From contig NC_092875.1 in assembly GCF_028372415.1 (NCBI RefSeq), positions 229,623,136 to 229,687,135 of the forward strand: a stretch of 64,000 nucleotides of DNA, written 5' to 3'. Below the pieces are notes generated by a model. The model ran no database searches. It was given only the letters and a program-made list of their open reading frames with translations, and was not told the DNA's origin. Every line of letters starts with the position of its first letter. The first letter of the stretch is position 1. Shown here piece after piece: positions 11,756 through 21,545 of the stretch. Made by a program: the position numbers and the translations under genes. This stretch comes from Notamacropus eugenii. Its lineage: Eukaryota; Chordata; Mammalia; Diprotodontia; Macropodidae.

Positions 11756-11782
11756 CCATCATGTACTTTTCTCCCAATTTAG

Positions 11783-11979
11783 AAGCGGTGGAAAGAACTT
11801 TCCAATGAAGACGAGGCACCTAACTATGAGCATTCACCACCTCATCCAACTACAATAATTACTGGAAAGTACAATGGGAATAGGATGGGGTTTGAAGAAG
11901 ATGAAAAAGATGACAAAATAAACATTACAGAACTCTCTACCACCAAGATGCAAGATACAGTAGAAGAGAGCACTGAAAG
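11783..11979 (+). CDS. PTPN2: PTPN2 exon: variable linker after the catalytic domain
   Basis: Exon between acceptor ctcccaatttag (ending 11782) and donor gtaagt (from 11980). Its 197 nt give 65 codons plus two bases (phase 2), starting KRWKELSNEDEAPNYEHSPP and passing through GKYNGNRMGFEEDEKDD to KMQDTVEESTE. It aligns with recalled human TC-PTP (KRWKELSKEDLSPAFDHSP ... EKYNGNRIGLEEEKL ... SKMQDTMEENSES). The stretch is acidic and rich in S, T and P, consistent with the disordered regulatory segment that follows the phosphatase domain. The middle is much less conserved than the flanking exons. The split serine codon AG/T is completed by the first base of the 16564 exon. Confidence 0.95.
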
Positions 11980-12689
11980 GTAAGTTTCATGGAGTTTATA
12001 TGCTAGAAAAAAGCTTGTTTTATTTTGCATGTTTAGACAGGTTTATTGCACAGTGACTTCTTTTAAATAATCTTGCTTTGTAGAATCATAAAAGTCAAAG
12101 CTCCAAATTATTCTGCTCACTTCCAAATTGATTTACTGAGCATATCCGGTATACCTAGTATTATGGAAAATGTAAAGGAACTATAAGACACAGTTTCTTC
12201 TTCTGTACCATTGAATAATTTTATTTGTACTGCTTACTTTAAAGGGGTTTTATGAGCAAAGTTCTTTGTAAACCTTAAAGTTCTATACATATGTAAATGC
12301 AAATGTGAGGAAGTGTTATTTACTCCTAGGTATTTTTAGCATCTTAATTCTTCAGTTCCTTCTGTAACTTGTTCGTTTCCACAAGCTTTTATTTGTGCTT
12401 GTAATTTTCCTTGCCAGTGTTAATTCTTGCTTCAATTATTCAAATAATTTGTCCATTTGAAAATATCTTTCATTATTTGTCTTAATTTTTTTCCCATCTA
12501 TACTATTTCTGGTGCTTAACAGTTTCATTTTTATTGTTGTCATCATGTTCTCATCTTTTTTAGTAAGGTTCAGCTAGAAGTAGTCCTGGTCCAGATCTGC
12601 TTTGTTTTTTTTTTCTGTTCTGGCTAGTGGTTATCATCCTACTTTTTTGTGGATTTTTTTTAACTGTCCAATCTGTTTGTCACCATCCT

Positions 12690-12790
12690 TAATCTCCTTG
12701 AGAGCCATGAATGTCATGTTTTTTTCTTTTTGTGCACAGTGCTTTGTCCTTAGTAGACACTTATTTTCAAAGTGAATTGAGTTCAGTGGA
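12690..12790 (+). repeat. L2 3'-end fragment
   Basis: Decayed L2 tail on the plus strand: tccttgagagccatgaatgt, then gtgcacagtgctttgtcctt, then tagtagacactta. Confidence 0.5.
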
Positions 12791-13379
12791 ACTACAGTAT
12801 TATGGTTTTTCTCCTACTTCTTGGGCTTTTTTTCTTCCCATTCCAGATTTCCAACTGCCTACTAAACATCTCCATTTGAATATCCCTTTAACATCTTAAG
12901 TTTGCCATATCTATAGTGTGCTGATCTTCTTTGTCCTTTTTCCCCCTATAAATGTATCTATTTCTCTATTTTTTCCTGCCATTCTTAGATTAACCCAGCC
13001 TTAAAACCAACATCCATGACTGTTTTTCTTCCTCCTGTATTGCCAGTTAAGCGCAAGTCCTGTTATTTCTTTACAATGTTTCTTGCCTATGTCTTGTCCT
13101 TTTAGTATGCACTTCAACCATCCTAGACCTTGCTACCTGATTCCTGGATCAGTAGTCTCTCAGTTTGTTTCATGTACTCATTCTTCTCAAATCCATCCTA
13201 TTTAGATGCTAATTTCTTCTTCCTATAATAGTACTTGTATTTGTCACCTTTCTGGATGGAATTAGATAAGATTTGAAAGATGCAACCTTAAAGGACTATA
13301 AATGTTAGCTGTTGTTATCATTATGCCAAAATACCTTGATTGATTACCCATTACCTACACTGTAAAGGCCAGTTAATGA

Positions 13380-13620
13380 GAAAAGGCATCATGGTATTGT
13401 GAAAAAAGGACTGAATTTAGGAGCAGAAGGCTTGTGTTCAAGCGTCAGTTCTGGCACTTAATAAATAAATATGCAACTATGGACAAGTCACTTCACTTCT
13501 GAGCCTGTTTTCTCATTTGTAAAGTGGGATATTAATATTTATATTACCTATTTCACAGGAGCATTTCAAGGAAAGTGGTTTATAAATCTTAGGATACTAT
13601 ATTAATGTGAACTATGCCTC
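13380..13620 (+). repeat. MIR SINE
   Basis: Near full-length but decayed MIR: ggcatcatggtattgtgaaa, then gttctggcac, atggacaagtcacttcactt, tttctcatttgtaaagtggg and a ttataaatctta tail. Confidence 0.7.
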
Positions 13621-13679
13621 CCCCTATTATACCCAAGTGCTTTCATATATTAGATGATTATTCAGTATTACATTGGAAC

Positions 13680-15270
13680 CTCCTGCCAAGATGGCTGTTT
13701 GAAGGAGGCAAGATAACCATTGTCATCCCTGCCCCCCAATCTTTGGACAAAATTCTGAAATTTGCATAAGCCTGAATATAGCTTAGAGGACCCAAAAGAC
13801 CCTCTGAACCCCAGGAGGTGGCAGTCAGCACAAAAACCTAGGGGACACAGAGTGAGACAAACCGAACCATTTCACACAAAAGTGCAGCAGGTAGTGGAGC
13901 TTGGCCCTTGGCCCAAAGCCCCAATTCATGAACTCAATGCATGCTGGAGACACAAGTAAATCCAAGACCAACTAGTATAAAAAATTATTGCAAATCATAA
14001 CTCCATAACAACTGTAGGCAGAAAAGCAAAGAAAAAAGTTTTCTACTATATAAATAATGGGAAATAATGAAGCATGAGGTAAGAAGTGGGGGAAAAAGTT
14101 CTTAAGGAAAGAATTTGAAGGAGAATAAGTAGCTTGGAAGAAAAAATGAATTTAACCCAAGAAATGGTATCCCTGAAAACTAGAATGGACCCAAGAGAAG
14201 TCAATGCCTCCATGAATCAGCAAGAAATGTTAGAACAAGATTGACAATTTATCTGTTTAAAATGTAAACTACCTAATCACAAACACTTGACCTGGAATCA
14301 TTAAAGAATCATTAGACTCCCTGGAAATCAGGATTTTTTTAAAGCTTAGACACTGTATTTCAAAAAATTATAAATGAATACTGCCCGGATCTGTTTGAAT
14401 TAAAGGGCAAAGTAAAGACAGAAAAGAATCCACTAGTCATCCCCTGACAGGAACCCCAAAAGGAGAAATCCCAGAAGTGTTAGTCAAATTCCAGATCTAC
14501 CTCAACAACCTGAAGAAAAAAAAATACAGAAAGAAAGAAGGCATTCAGGTTCTGAGGAACTACAGTTAGGTTCACATAAGACCTGGTGAGTTCCATTATA
14601 AATGAGAAACAATTGGGAATACAATATCCTAAAGGCAAAAGACAATTAACAATAACTTATTCTGCTGAGTTGAACATAACTGTATAGGAGGAAATGGGTT
14701 TGTAAGGAAGTAGAAAGCTTTGAAGCATTCATAAAGAAAGAACCAAAATTGAATAGGAATTTTGAAATACAAACACAAGATTTCATAGAAATTTAGAAAG
14801 GTTAATGTATTTGAGCAATTGAAAGAAGCTATGGGATGATGATGTGTGGTGCAAACATTTGAATGGAAGAGAAGAAACATTCATTTGGTTCCTTTCAGAA
14901 CCATGTTTTCAAAGGGTTTTGAGGGAGTTAAATAAGAAAAACAGGTCTTGGGAGTGGATTGGTTGTATTCTGAGGAATTTAAGAGGAGAAAGAAGAGAGA
15001 GTGAACAAGGGAATACACCAGGATAGAAATAAAGAAAAAGGGGTGAATAAAACTTTCTACTTTCTTTAATTTGAGGGGTTGAGGAGAGTATATAAACATG
15101 AAGGAAGGAGTAAGAGAGTAGCCCTCCGATGAACTTCATTTTTATATGAAACAGAAAAAGAGGATTGAATACTTACACCTTGGTGTGGAAAAGTATCACA
15201 CTTATCAAGGAATCAAACAGGAGTAGGTGGGGAATTAAGAGAAAGGATAATAAATACCACAGAGAAAATT
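13680..15270 (+). mobile_element. Older HAL1 element, plus strand
   Basis: Begins with a decayed gccaagatggc leader (13685), and continues through ORF1-like text: ctgggaatcatt-type RNA-binding region near 14290-14530 and the end-of-ORF1 block near 14630-14800, which lines up with 8250-8460 of the minus-strand HAL1 (gaagcattc-, -agagctgaatag-, -acacaaga- blocks). A purine-rich 3' UTR follows. It has no ORF2 and many stops, and is clearly older than the copy at 7329-10081. Right end uncertain. Confidence 0.6.
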
Positions 15271-15389
15271 AGCAAAAAGCATGTTCATAACAATATCATT
15301 CAGATATTTGAATATACAAAAATCCAACATAATCCAGTGATATTTCTCCATGTATTTAATAGTAATAAAAGTAATAGCTGTTCACATGT

Positions 15390-15580
15390 ATATAGTTGTC
15401 AGTTGCCTCACAAACACCTCTGTGACACAGACAGTGTTATTACCATTTTGCAGTTGAGGAAACAGAGGTGAGGGACATTTTCGTGATAACACAGTAAACA
15501 AGCATGTAAGGTAGGATTCAAAGCCACATCTCCCAAACCCAGCATTCTTTTCGATCCACCAAAGAGTCACATCATGTATT
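15390..15580 (-). repeat. MIR fragment
   Basis: Reverse-complement MIR: ttattaccattttgcagttg, then aggaaacagaggtgaggga and ttcttttcgatccacca. Confidence 0.6.
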
Positions 15581-15729
15581 TATAAGTTATATACTATATT
15601 TCACCGCATGAGTTAGATGTCTGCATGCCCCCTTTTTCACAAGGTCTTTTATGGAAGGTCTAAAGAAATCCTGCCATGTCACCTTCATGCTAAGATGTTA
15701 GAGGCCGTGAATATGTGATACTTTGTGTT

Positions 15730-15925
15730 TCTCTTAAGATTTACAGAATATTTGTCTTACAACAATTCTTTGGTGTGAATTAAATATTGTTATCTCTATG
15801 AGAAAACAGGTTTAAAGAAATTAAGTTGATTTGAAATTCATTAAATTTTATGTGTCAGAGCCAGCATTTGAATCCAGGCTTGTATAACTACCAAGTTTAG
15901 TGATCTTTGCATTAACCCTTCTTCC
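15730..15925 (-). repeat. MIR fragment
   Basis: Decayed reverse-complement MIR (cttacaacaattctttggtg, then gagaaaacaggtttaaagaa, then gccagcatttgaatccaggc). Confidence 0.5.
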
Positions 15926-16563
15926 TTTGTAAATTAAATGGCCAACACTTACCTGTGATTGGTTTCTCAGACTGGAAATACTCCTTATCTGGCCAGACTC
16001 CTGAAGCTGTATTACTCAGATTTGTAATGATTTTGAGGAAAGAAAACTTTTCTTGCAGCTTCTGTCACAGAATATCTCAGAATTGAAGGGTTTTCATTAA
16101 AACAAGGTTAGGACAGAATAGAGAAATGTCAACTAGATGTAAACTTCAGAAAACCAAAGCTTCCAGGAGATGATGAAAATCCTAAGAAGATAAACCTGAT
16201 GGTAAAAGAATGCTTTAGGTTCTGTTCTTATACTTAAGCTCCTTTTCCTCTGGCTATATTTAAAAACAACAACCAAACAAAACATAAGTACTCTACAAAA
16301 GCCTCCTTAGCAAAGCTTTGACTTCAGTTTTGAGATCACAGTGAGGTATAAAACTTTTCTAGAAATTGATTGCATTTTTCACATTAAGTATAGAAGTAAT
16401 TTGGAGCATCAAGGGTTTGGGGATTTTATTTTGTTGTGTTCAAGTGCTTTATATCTCTATGGAATTAGTATGTTGGGGGAGGTATTTTTTTTTGCTCTGT
16501 TTCTTTTGTCTTAAGTAGAAAATAAAATTCAGCTAATTAGTTTGCTTATGTATTTGTTTGTAG

Positions 16564-16783
16564 TGCCATTCGGAAACGATACCGAGAGGACAGAAAAGCT
16601 AATACAGCTCAAAAAGTGCAGCAGATGAAACAGAGGCTAAGTGAGACTGAACGAAAAAGAAAAAGGTGGTTATATTGGAAACCTATTCTCACTAAGATGG
16701 GGTTTGGTACACTCATTTTGGTTGGCGCTTTTGCTTGCTGGACATTGTATTCTCAGCAGTATTCCTTACAAGTAGAGCCTTAA
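16564..16783 (+). CDS. PTPN2: PTPN2 exon: nuclear-localisation region and ER-anchoring tail (48-kDa form)
   Basis: Acceptor ttgtttgtag ends at 16563. The first base completes serine, then AIRKRYREDRKANTAQKVQQ, MKQRLSETERKRKR, and the hydrophobic tail WLYWKPILTKMGFGTLILVG AFACWTLYSQQYSLQVEP, ending TAA at 16781-16783. The two basic clusters (RKR...RKRKR) form the bipartite nuclear signal. The roughly 20-residue hydrophobic stretch is the segment that holds the 48-kDa isoform at the endoplasmic reticulum. Against recalled human TC48 (ending FFQQNAL) the tail is four residues longer. An internal donor AAAAG/GTGGTT at 16665/16666 lies exactly between RKRKR and W, so splicing there removes the tail and joins to 25195. 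Retention gives TC48, splicing gives TC45. Confidence 0.96.
16666..16671 (+). promoter_or_regulatory. PTPN2: Alternative 5' splice site deciding TC48 versus TC45
   Basis: GTGGTT directly after AAAAG, in the middle of the terminal exon. It is a weak donor (positions +3 to +6 GGTT rather than AAGT), which fits partial use. The spliced codon AG+G encodes arginine, keeping RKRKR intact in both isoforms. Inferred from frame and the known isoform pair. Confidence 0.85.
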
Positions 16784-17565
16784 TTTGCACAGCAAGCTTC
16801 TGCACTAGTAGTTGATTGAGTTGCTGCTGCAGTTAATCGCTAGGGCTTTGTCTCTTAGCAGCAAGCTCCCTACTCGTACCTGAAAATGGCGTAGTAGAAT
16901 AGACACCAACCAGATAAGTGATGGAAATCAGTCACAAGTCAACATCTCAGGACTTTGACCTGCAGGTACTTCTGAAAAACCAAACTGTAAACTGCTATAT
17001 AAAATAAAGATATTAATGTTTGTTTTCAAGAAAAGTTTATAATTTTTTTTTTGTAAATGTGTTGATACAGTTAAAAAGTTACATTTCACGAAATTAAGCT
17101 GAAAAAACCCTTGACCAGAGGGATATATCTATGTAGGTTGTCTAGGTTTTAATTCACACACCTGATACAAGCAATAAACATTGTGGTTTTATCTCCATTA
17201 AAACAAATGATCCTTAAAGATGTGCAAAATGTGTAATGTATTCTCAACATGGGCATCAACATTTTATATTCTTAGGATAAATATATTTTATAACTGCCTA
17301 TTTAATCCTTTTGTAGTTAACTGTACTTTTGAAAAAACAAGAAGCCCAGTTTGAAAAGATCTGTTACCCCAAAAAATTTTATTTTGGAACTGAATGTTCT
17401 GGTTTGTGCATTGAATTAGATGTACCATATAAATTTTCATTATTACTAGAGATTTGGTATTAGTGACTAAAAGTCTGATGGAGCAATTTCTACTGTATAT
17501 TTTGCATTCCATTGTGTTTTGCTATTTCCCACACTGAAGAATAAACCAAAAGCAATTCCCCCAAA
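16784..17565 (+). other. PTPN2: PTPN2 48-kDa isoform 3' UTR with candidate polyadenylation signals
   Basis: Follows the TAA. AATAAA hexamers lie at 17003-17008 (followed by a TGTTTGTTTT-rich stretch), 17173-17178 and 17540-17545. The first has the best downstream GU-rich element. The real cleavage site cannot be chosen without transcript data. Confidence 0.65.
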
Positions 17566-18539
17566 AAACATTTAAAGAAAAATGCTGCTTATAGGGACAC
17601 TGTCAGGTAACTCTTAATCCAAAATGTAAGCCTCTTTAAAATTTATTTTTCTATAGTTCATTATAAAAATATTTTCATAAAAATTTTAGTGATAATATAC
17701 TAAGACTATAATTGAGGGTAATGCGTGACATTGAAGAAGTAAAATATTAGCCACCACTTAATCTCAGTCTATAGTCTCATTTTCCTAAACTGAATGAAAT
17801 GTGAACATTTGGCTTAATCTTTTATGTTCCCAAGTGAATTTTAAAGTTCTCTAAACTATTTGGTTAAAAGATTAATTTCACAGCCTGACCGTGTCCCTTT
17901 AAATTCTTAATGAGATTGTTGAAAAAAAAAAAAACCAAAAAACCTTTGGCTTTTAAAAGCACATTGTTTTAATAGAAGCTATGTTCAGAGTTTAGAATGC
18001 TCTTCAGAGTGCTAGCTTTATTAAAGTTCCAACATTCCATTCAACGTTTAGCTTGTCTGTATTTTGTTTCAATTTACATTGCAAATATTTGGAATTTTCA
18101 GAGAAATATAGATAGTATAGATAAGCATCTTAAAATGTTTTGGTTGAAGTTGTTGAAAGTGTTCAATTACATTGAAAATACTTAATATAGATTGTAGGTG
18201 ATACAACTACTTATTAAATAAGTATTTTTTAACTTGTGCCTGTGTCCTAATTCAGTATTATTTTCTTTAAACTTTTAGTCGAGGAAATAGTCAGGAGGCA
18301 TTTCATATGCATTTTTACATTACATCTGTTTTGGTGCCAAGACCATACATTTTGGGGCATCATCCAAAACTAAGTTTATTCCCTGCAGTATCCTTGCTTT
18401 CCAACTTAGTTTGTTTTTTTCCTTTTGATTCAATGTTTTCAGAGTGTATTTGAATCTCAGGTTACATGTTATATTAGATTTAGTTAATCAACCAGCTGGA
18501 ATTGGATCTGTTGAAAGAAAATTTTTATAACACTTCCAT

Positions 18540-18690
18540 GATGTACTGGGAAAAACACTGCATTTGTAGTCAAAGCTCTGGATCTTGGGCAAGTCATATC
18601 CCTCTATGCGCCTCAGTTTCCTCATCTATAAAATGAAGGGTTTAGACTCGATGGTCCCAAAGCTCTCTTGCAAGTCTCAATCTATATTAA
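18540..18690 (+). repeat. MIR-type SINE fragment
   Basis: gatgtactgggaaaaacact, then ttgggcaagtcatatccctc, cagtttcctcatctataaaa and a tail ending in a decayed gatggtcccaaagctctc. Confidence 0.6.
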
Positions 18691-19026
18691 CCTGTACATA
18701 TGTAGGTAGTGCTAAAAAGACAATATCCATTCATGTCTTCACTATTTACACTGCTCTCCATTTTGGAACAATTCACAGTTCTAGAGTATTATATACCTCT
18801 GTTTCAGCTTTGCTTTTTATTCTTATTTGTCTTTACTTTGTTTAACATGTCCTTTGTGAGAACCAGTATAGTAGAAACTCACTATTGGTGAGCCCTTACA
18901 AGGACCGAAATCCTGGAGGAAGTACTTTTTCTGGTGAAAGTCCTGGAAAATGTTATTCAGTAGGCAGTACCCTAGAACTTTAAACATTATTGAAAGATTT
19001 TACCTGAACAACATTGACCAATATTG

Positions 19027-19285
19027 TAGGGGAGCTAGGTAGTGCAGTGGATAGAGTGCTGGGCCTGAAATCAGGAAAACTCTTCTTCCTGAGTTCAAAT
19101 CCAGCCTCAGACGCTTAATAATAGCTACATGACCCTGGGCAAGTCACTTAACTGTCTCAGTTTCCTCATCTGTAAAATGAGCTGGAGAAGGAAATGGCAG
19201 ACCACTCCAGTATCTTTGCCAAGAAAACCCCAAATGGGGTCACAGAAAGTCAGACACAACTGAAAATGACTGAACAGAAATACAG
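19027..19285 (+). mobile_element. Marsupial tRNA-derived SINE (WSINE1/Mar1 type)
   Basis: Complete copy: ggggagctaggtagtgcagt, then gagttcaaatccagcctcag, gggcaagtcacttaactgtc, ggagaaggaaatggcagacc and ccccaaatggggtcacagaa, ending tgactgaacag. Less decayed than the 5.6-kb copy. Confidence 0.9.
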
Positions 19286-20514
19286 ATTCGTAAAAGTTTG
19301 TGTTATTGTTTTGATATTGTTGGAAATTTGTCCATCAATACAGATTCATTTATTAGATGAAGAATGGCATAGCTATTACCAGCATATTGTAGTAGAAATA
19401 ATATTAGATTTAGAATTCAAGAACCTAGATTTGTATTCTAGTGCAGATATTTTCTATCTCTTTGACCTTCAGACCATTAGTTTTCCTCCCTGGGAAAATG
19501 TAGATGTTGGATTTCATGAGATCCAAAGTTCTTTGTAGTTCTAAATCTATGAACCATTATCATCTAGAAGTTTATATTCTAAGCTAGGAGTTTACAATTC
19601 AAGGTAGACATTTCATTTTTTAAAATTAATATACTTGAGATATTAATTTTATTAGATGTTACACAGAGGTATATTAACTCTATAGTTCAATTTTTATTAA
19701 CTAGAGTATTGGTTCTTTAGGTTCAAGAAGTAAGGAGAATAAACAGTGGTTTGATTTGTTTTTCAGAATGGCTGTTTACTCTGTTTTCTAGTTTGTATCT
19801 GGGTGCTCTTCTGTCATCATAGTGTTTGGCCTAACCCAAGAAAGTGGTCAAATGGATTCATGATTTCATCAATGTGATTACTTCCTACTTTGGTGCAGAT
19901 CTCTACCCAGTCATGCCTTATCTTGGGCAGTTATTATCAGTGCATTTCTACAAATCTGCCATAAAGGATCAATCCAATATAATGGACACTTACCTCTTGC
20001 TCTCTTAATGTTTTTATGAATCCCAGTGCAATGCTCAGGCTGTATGTTATCCTTTATTCTTACTGTACAGTCAGCCCACCTCCTTTTCTGCTCCCTCTCA
20101 CATCTCTAATGCAAGTCAATACTGTTTTCTTTTGGCTAAGAAAGTAAATGAAGTAATAATAAATTTTTTCAAAGGCCGCTTTATGCCAAATGACTATTAA
20201 TTCTTTCTACATTTCTTTGTGAAATTTACAACTGGTATAGAATACAATTCTTTCTGTTTTTGGACTTTCCAGCCTACTTAGGTAGACTTCCTTAGCCATG
20301 TTCCAGTTCTAGTGAGTTATTAGGAGGGTAAAGAAAGTGATTTTTCAAAGTATTCTGATAACACAATTAGTTATATTCATTACATATTCAGAAGTTTGGG
20401 GGAATAATCCAAATGCTTTTGCCTCTTGCTTTTCTTTGTGTGTGCCCTCGTTCATCCCTTGCTCTTTTAGAATCTACCAAAGGATGGTCATGAGAAGGGA
20501 AAGGAAGTGACAGT

Positions 20515-20585
20515 AATTAGTGAAGTCCAGTCAATGAGTTTTTATCAAGTGCTTACTTACTATGTGCCAGGCCCTGTGCTAGTCA
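20515..20585 (-). repeat. L2 3'-end fragment
   Basis: Reverse-complement L2 tail: tcaagtgcttacttactatg, then tgccaggccctgtgctag. Confidence 0.6.
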
Positions 20586-21324
20586 AGTTGTCCATTTAAT
20601 GACAGCTCCGATAAAAGTTCTGTCATGCAGAAGTTGTAACTTGCTTTACATAACATACGGGGTCTTTTTGGCCATTTCTTTTATTTATCTCTGCTTTTCT
20701 TGTCCTCTTTTGTCCTGAATAACATTTGTATAAATTTGCACTTACCTTTTTTAAAATAGGTTATAAAAGTAGTTAGTTTGTACAATAGAATACCTCACTT
20801 TTTGTAATAATTACTTATTTGCTTTCAGACCAGCTTGAGTGAGGCCCAGCATTTAGAGAGAAATCTCTTTTGCAGATAGAGATGTTTTCTGCTGTTAATT
20901 TCTAAAATGACATTCAAGGATTAGAGTCAAACCATTCTCAGAAAAGTGAGAGAAGCATTTTTATCTGTGTGAATGTATGCTTTATAATTATCGCAGATAC
21001 AAACCTGAAGTTTTGATGGAATTTACAATTTTCTTATTTAGTGTCTGCTATACATTTTAAATTCACGTTAGTGAATGCATTTTCAAAATATTCATCTACT
21101 TTATAGGAGGCTATACAGGACACATGAACAGCTATGCTATGTTATTTACACAATGAAAACCAGAAATTGATATTTTTCCTTGAATTTTAATTTTGACCTT
21201 AAGAGAAATCTATGAACATCTTTTCTTTTTTAAGTCATATAAACCAAATATCATAATATTTTAGGACTAATACTTCACATAGGAGTTGGAGTTCTATAAA
21301 CCCAAGTTTATCCCTTCTGCATGT

Positions 21325-21545
21325 CTATAAAGTCCAAGCCTGGGTAGAGACAGTTGAGTGGAGAATAATATGGGGGTAGTTAGGTGGAAGAGAATAACCA
21401 TTGGGTTGGCCTTTCCGGGCCATAAAAGATTAGCCACATCCTTCAATTCAATCTAGGGCACAATAAAGCAGTCAATAAAACCTCATAGATTGTATCTAAC
21501 TGGTTGGTGGATTCTGCTTTTTGTTCCTGACCCCAGGTGTTGCAA
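21325..21545 (+). repeat. Possible solo LTR remnant
   Basis: A TATA-like gccataaaag (21420) followed about 60-70 bp later by two polyadenylation hexamers (caataaagc, tcaataaaac) and a T-rich tail, the order expected for an LTR from U3 through R to U5. No clean ends or target duplication were found. It could also be unrelated unique sequence. Confidence 0.3.

Larger units (their letters stand above)
1254..11782 (+). other. PTPN2: PTPN2 intron (10.5 kb) between catalytic and linker exons
   Basis: GT at 1254-1255 and AG at 11781-11782 with a pyrimidine-rich acceptor. It is filled with old repeats listed separately. The unlisted stretches 1300-2090, 2270-3085, 3600-4100, 6180-7310, 10100-10680 and 11020-11680 show nothing I can name. 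Confidence 0.93.
11980..16563 (+). other. PTPN2: PTPN2 intron (4.6 kb)
   Basis: Donor gtaagt at 11980, acceptor tttgtttgtag ending 16563. It contains the L2, MIR and HAL1 pieces listed separately. The unlisted stretches 12000-12680, 12790-13370, 15270-15390 and 15930-16563 show nothing I recognise. Confidence 0.93.
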
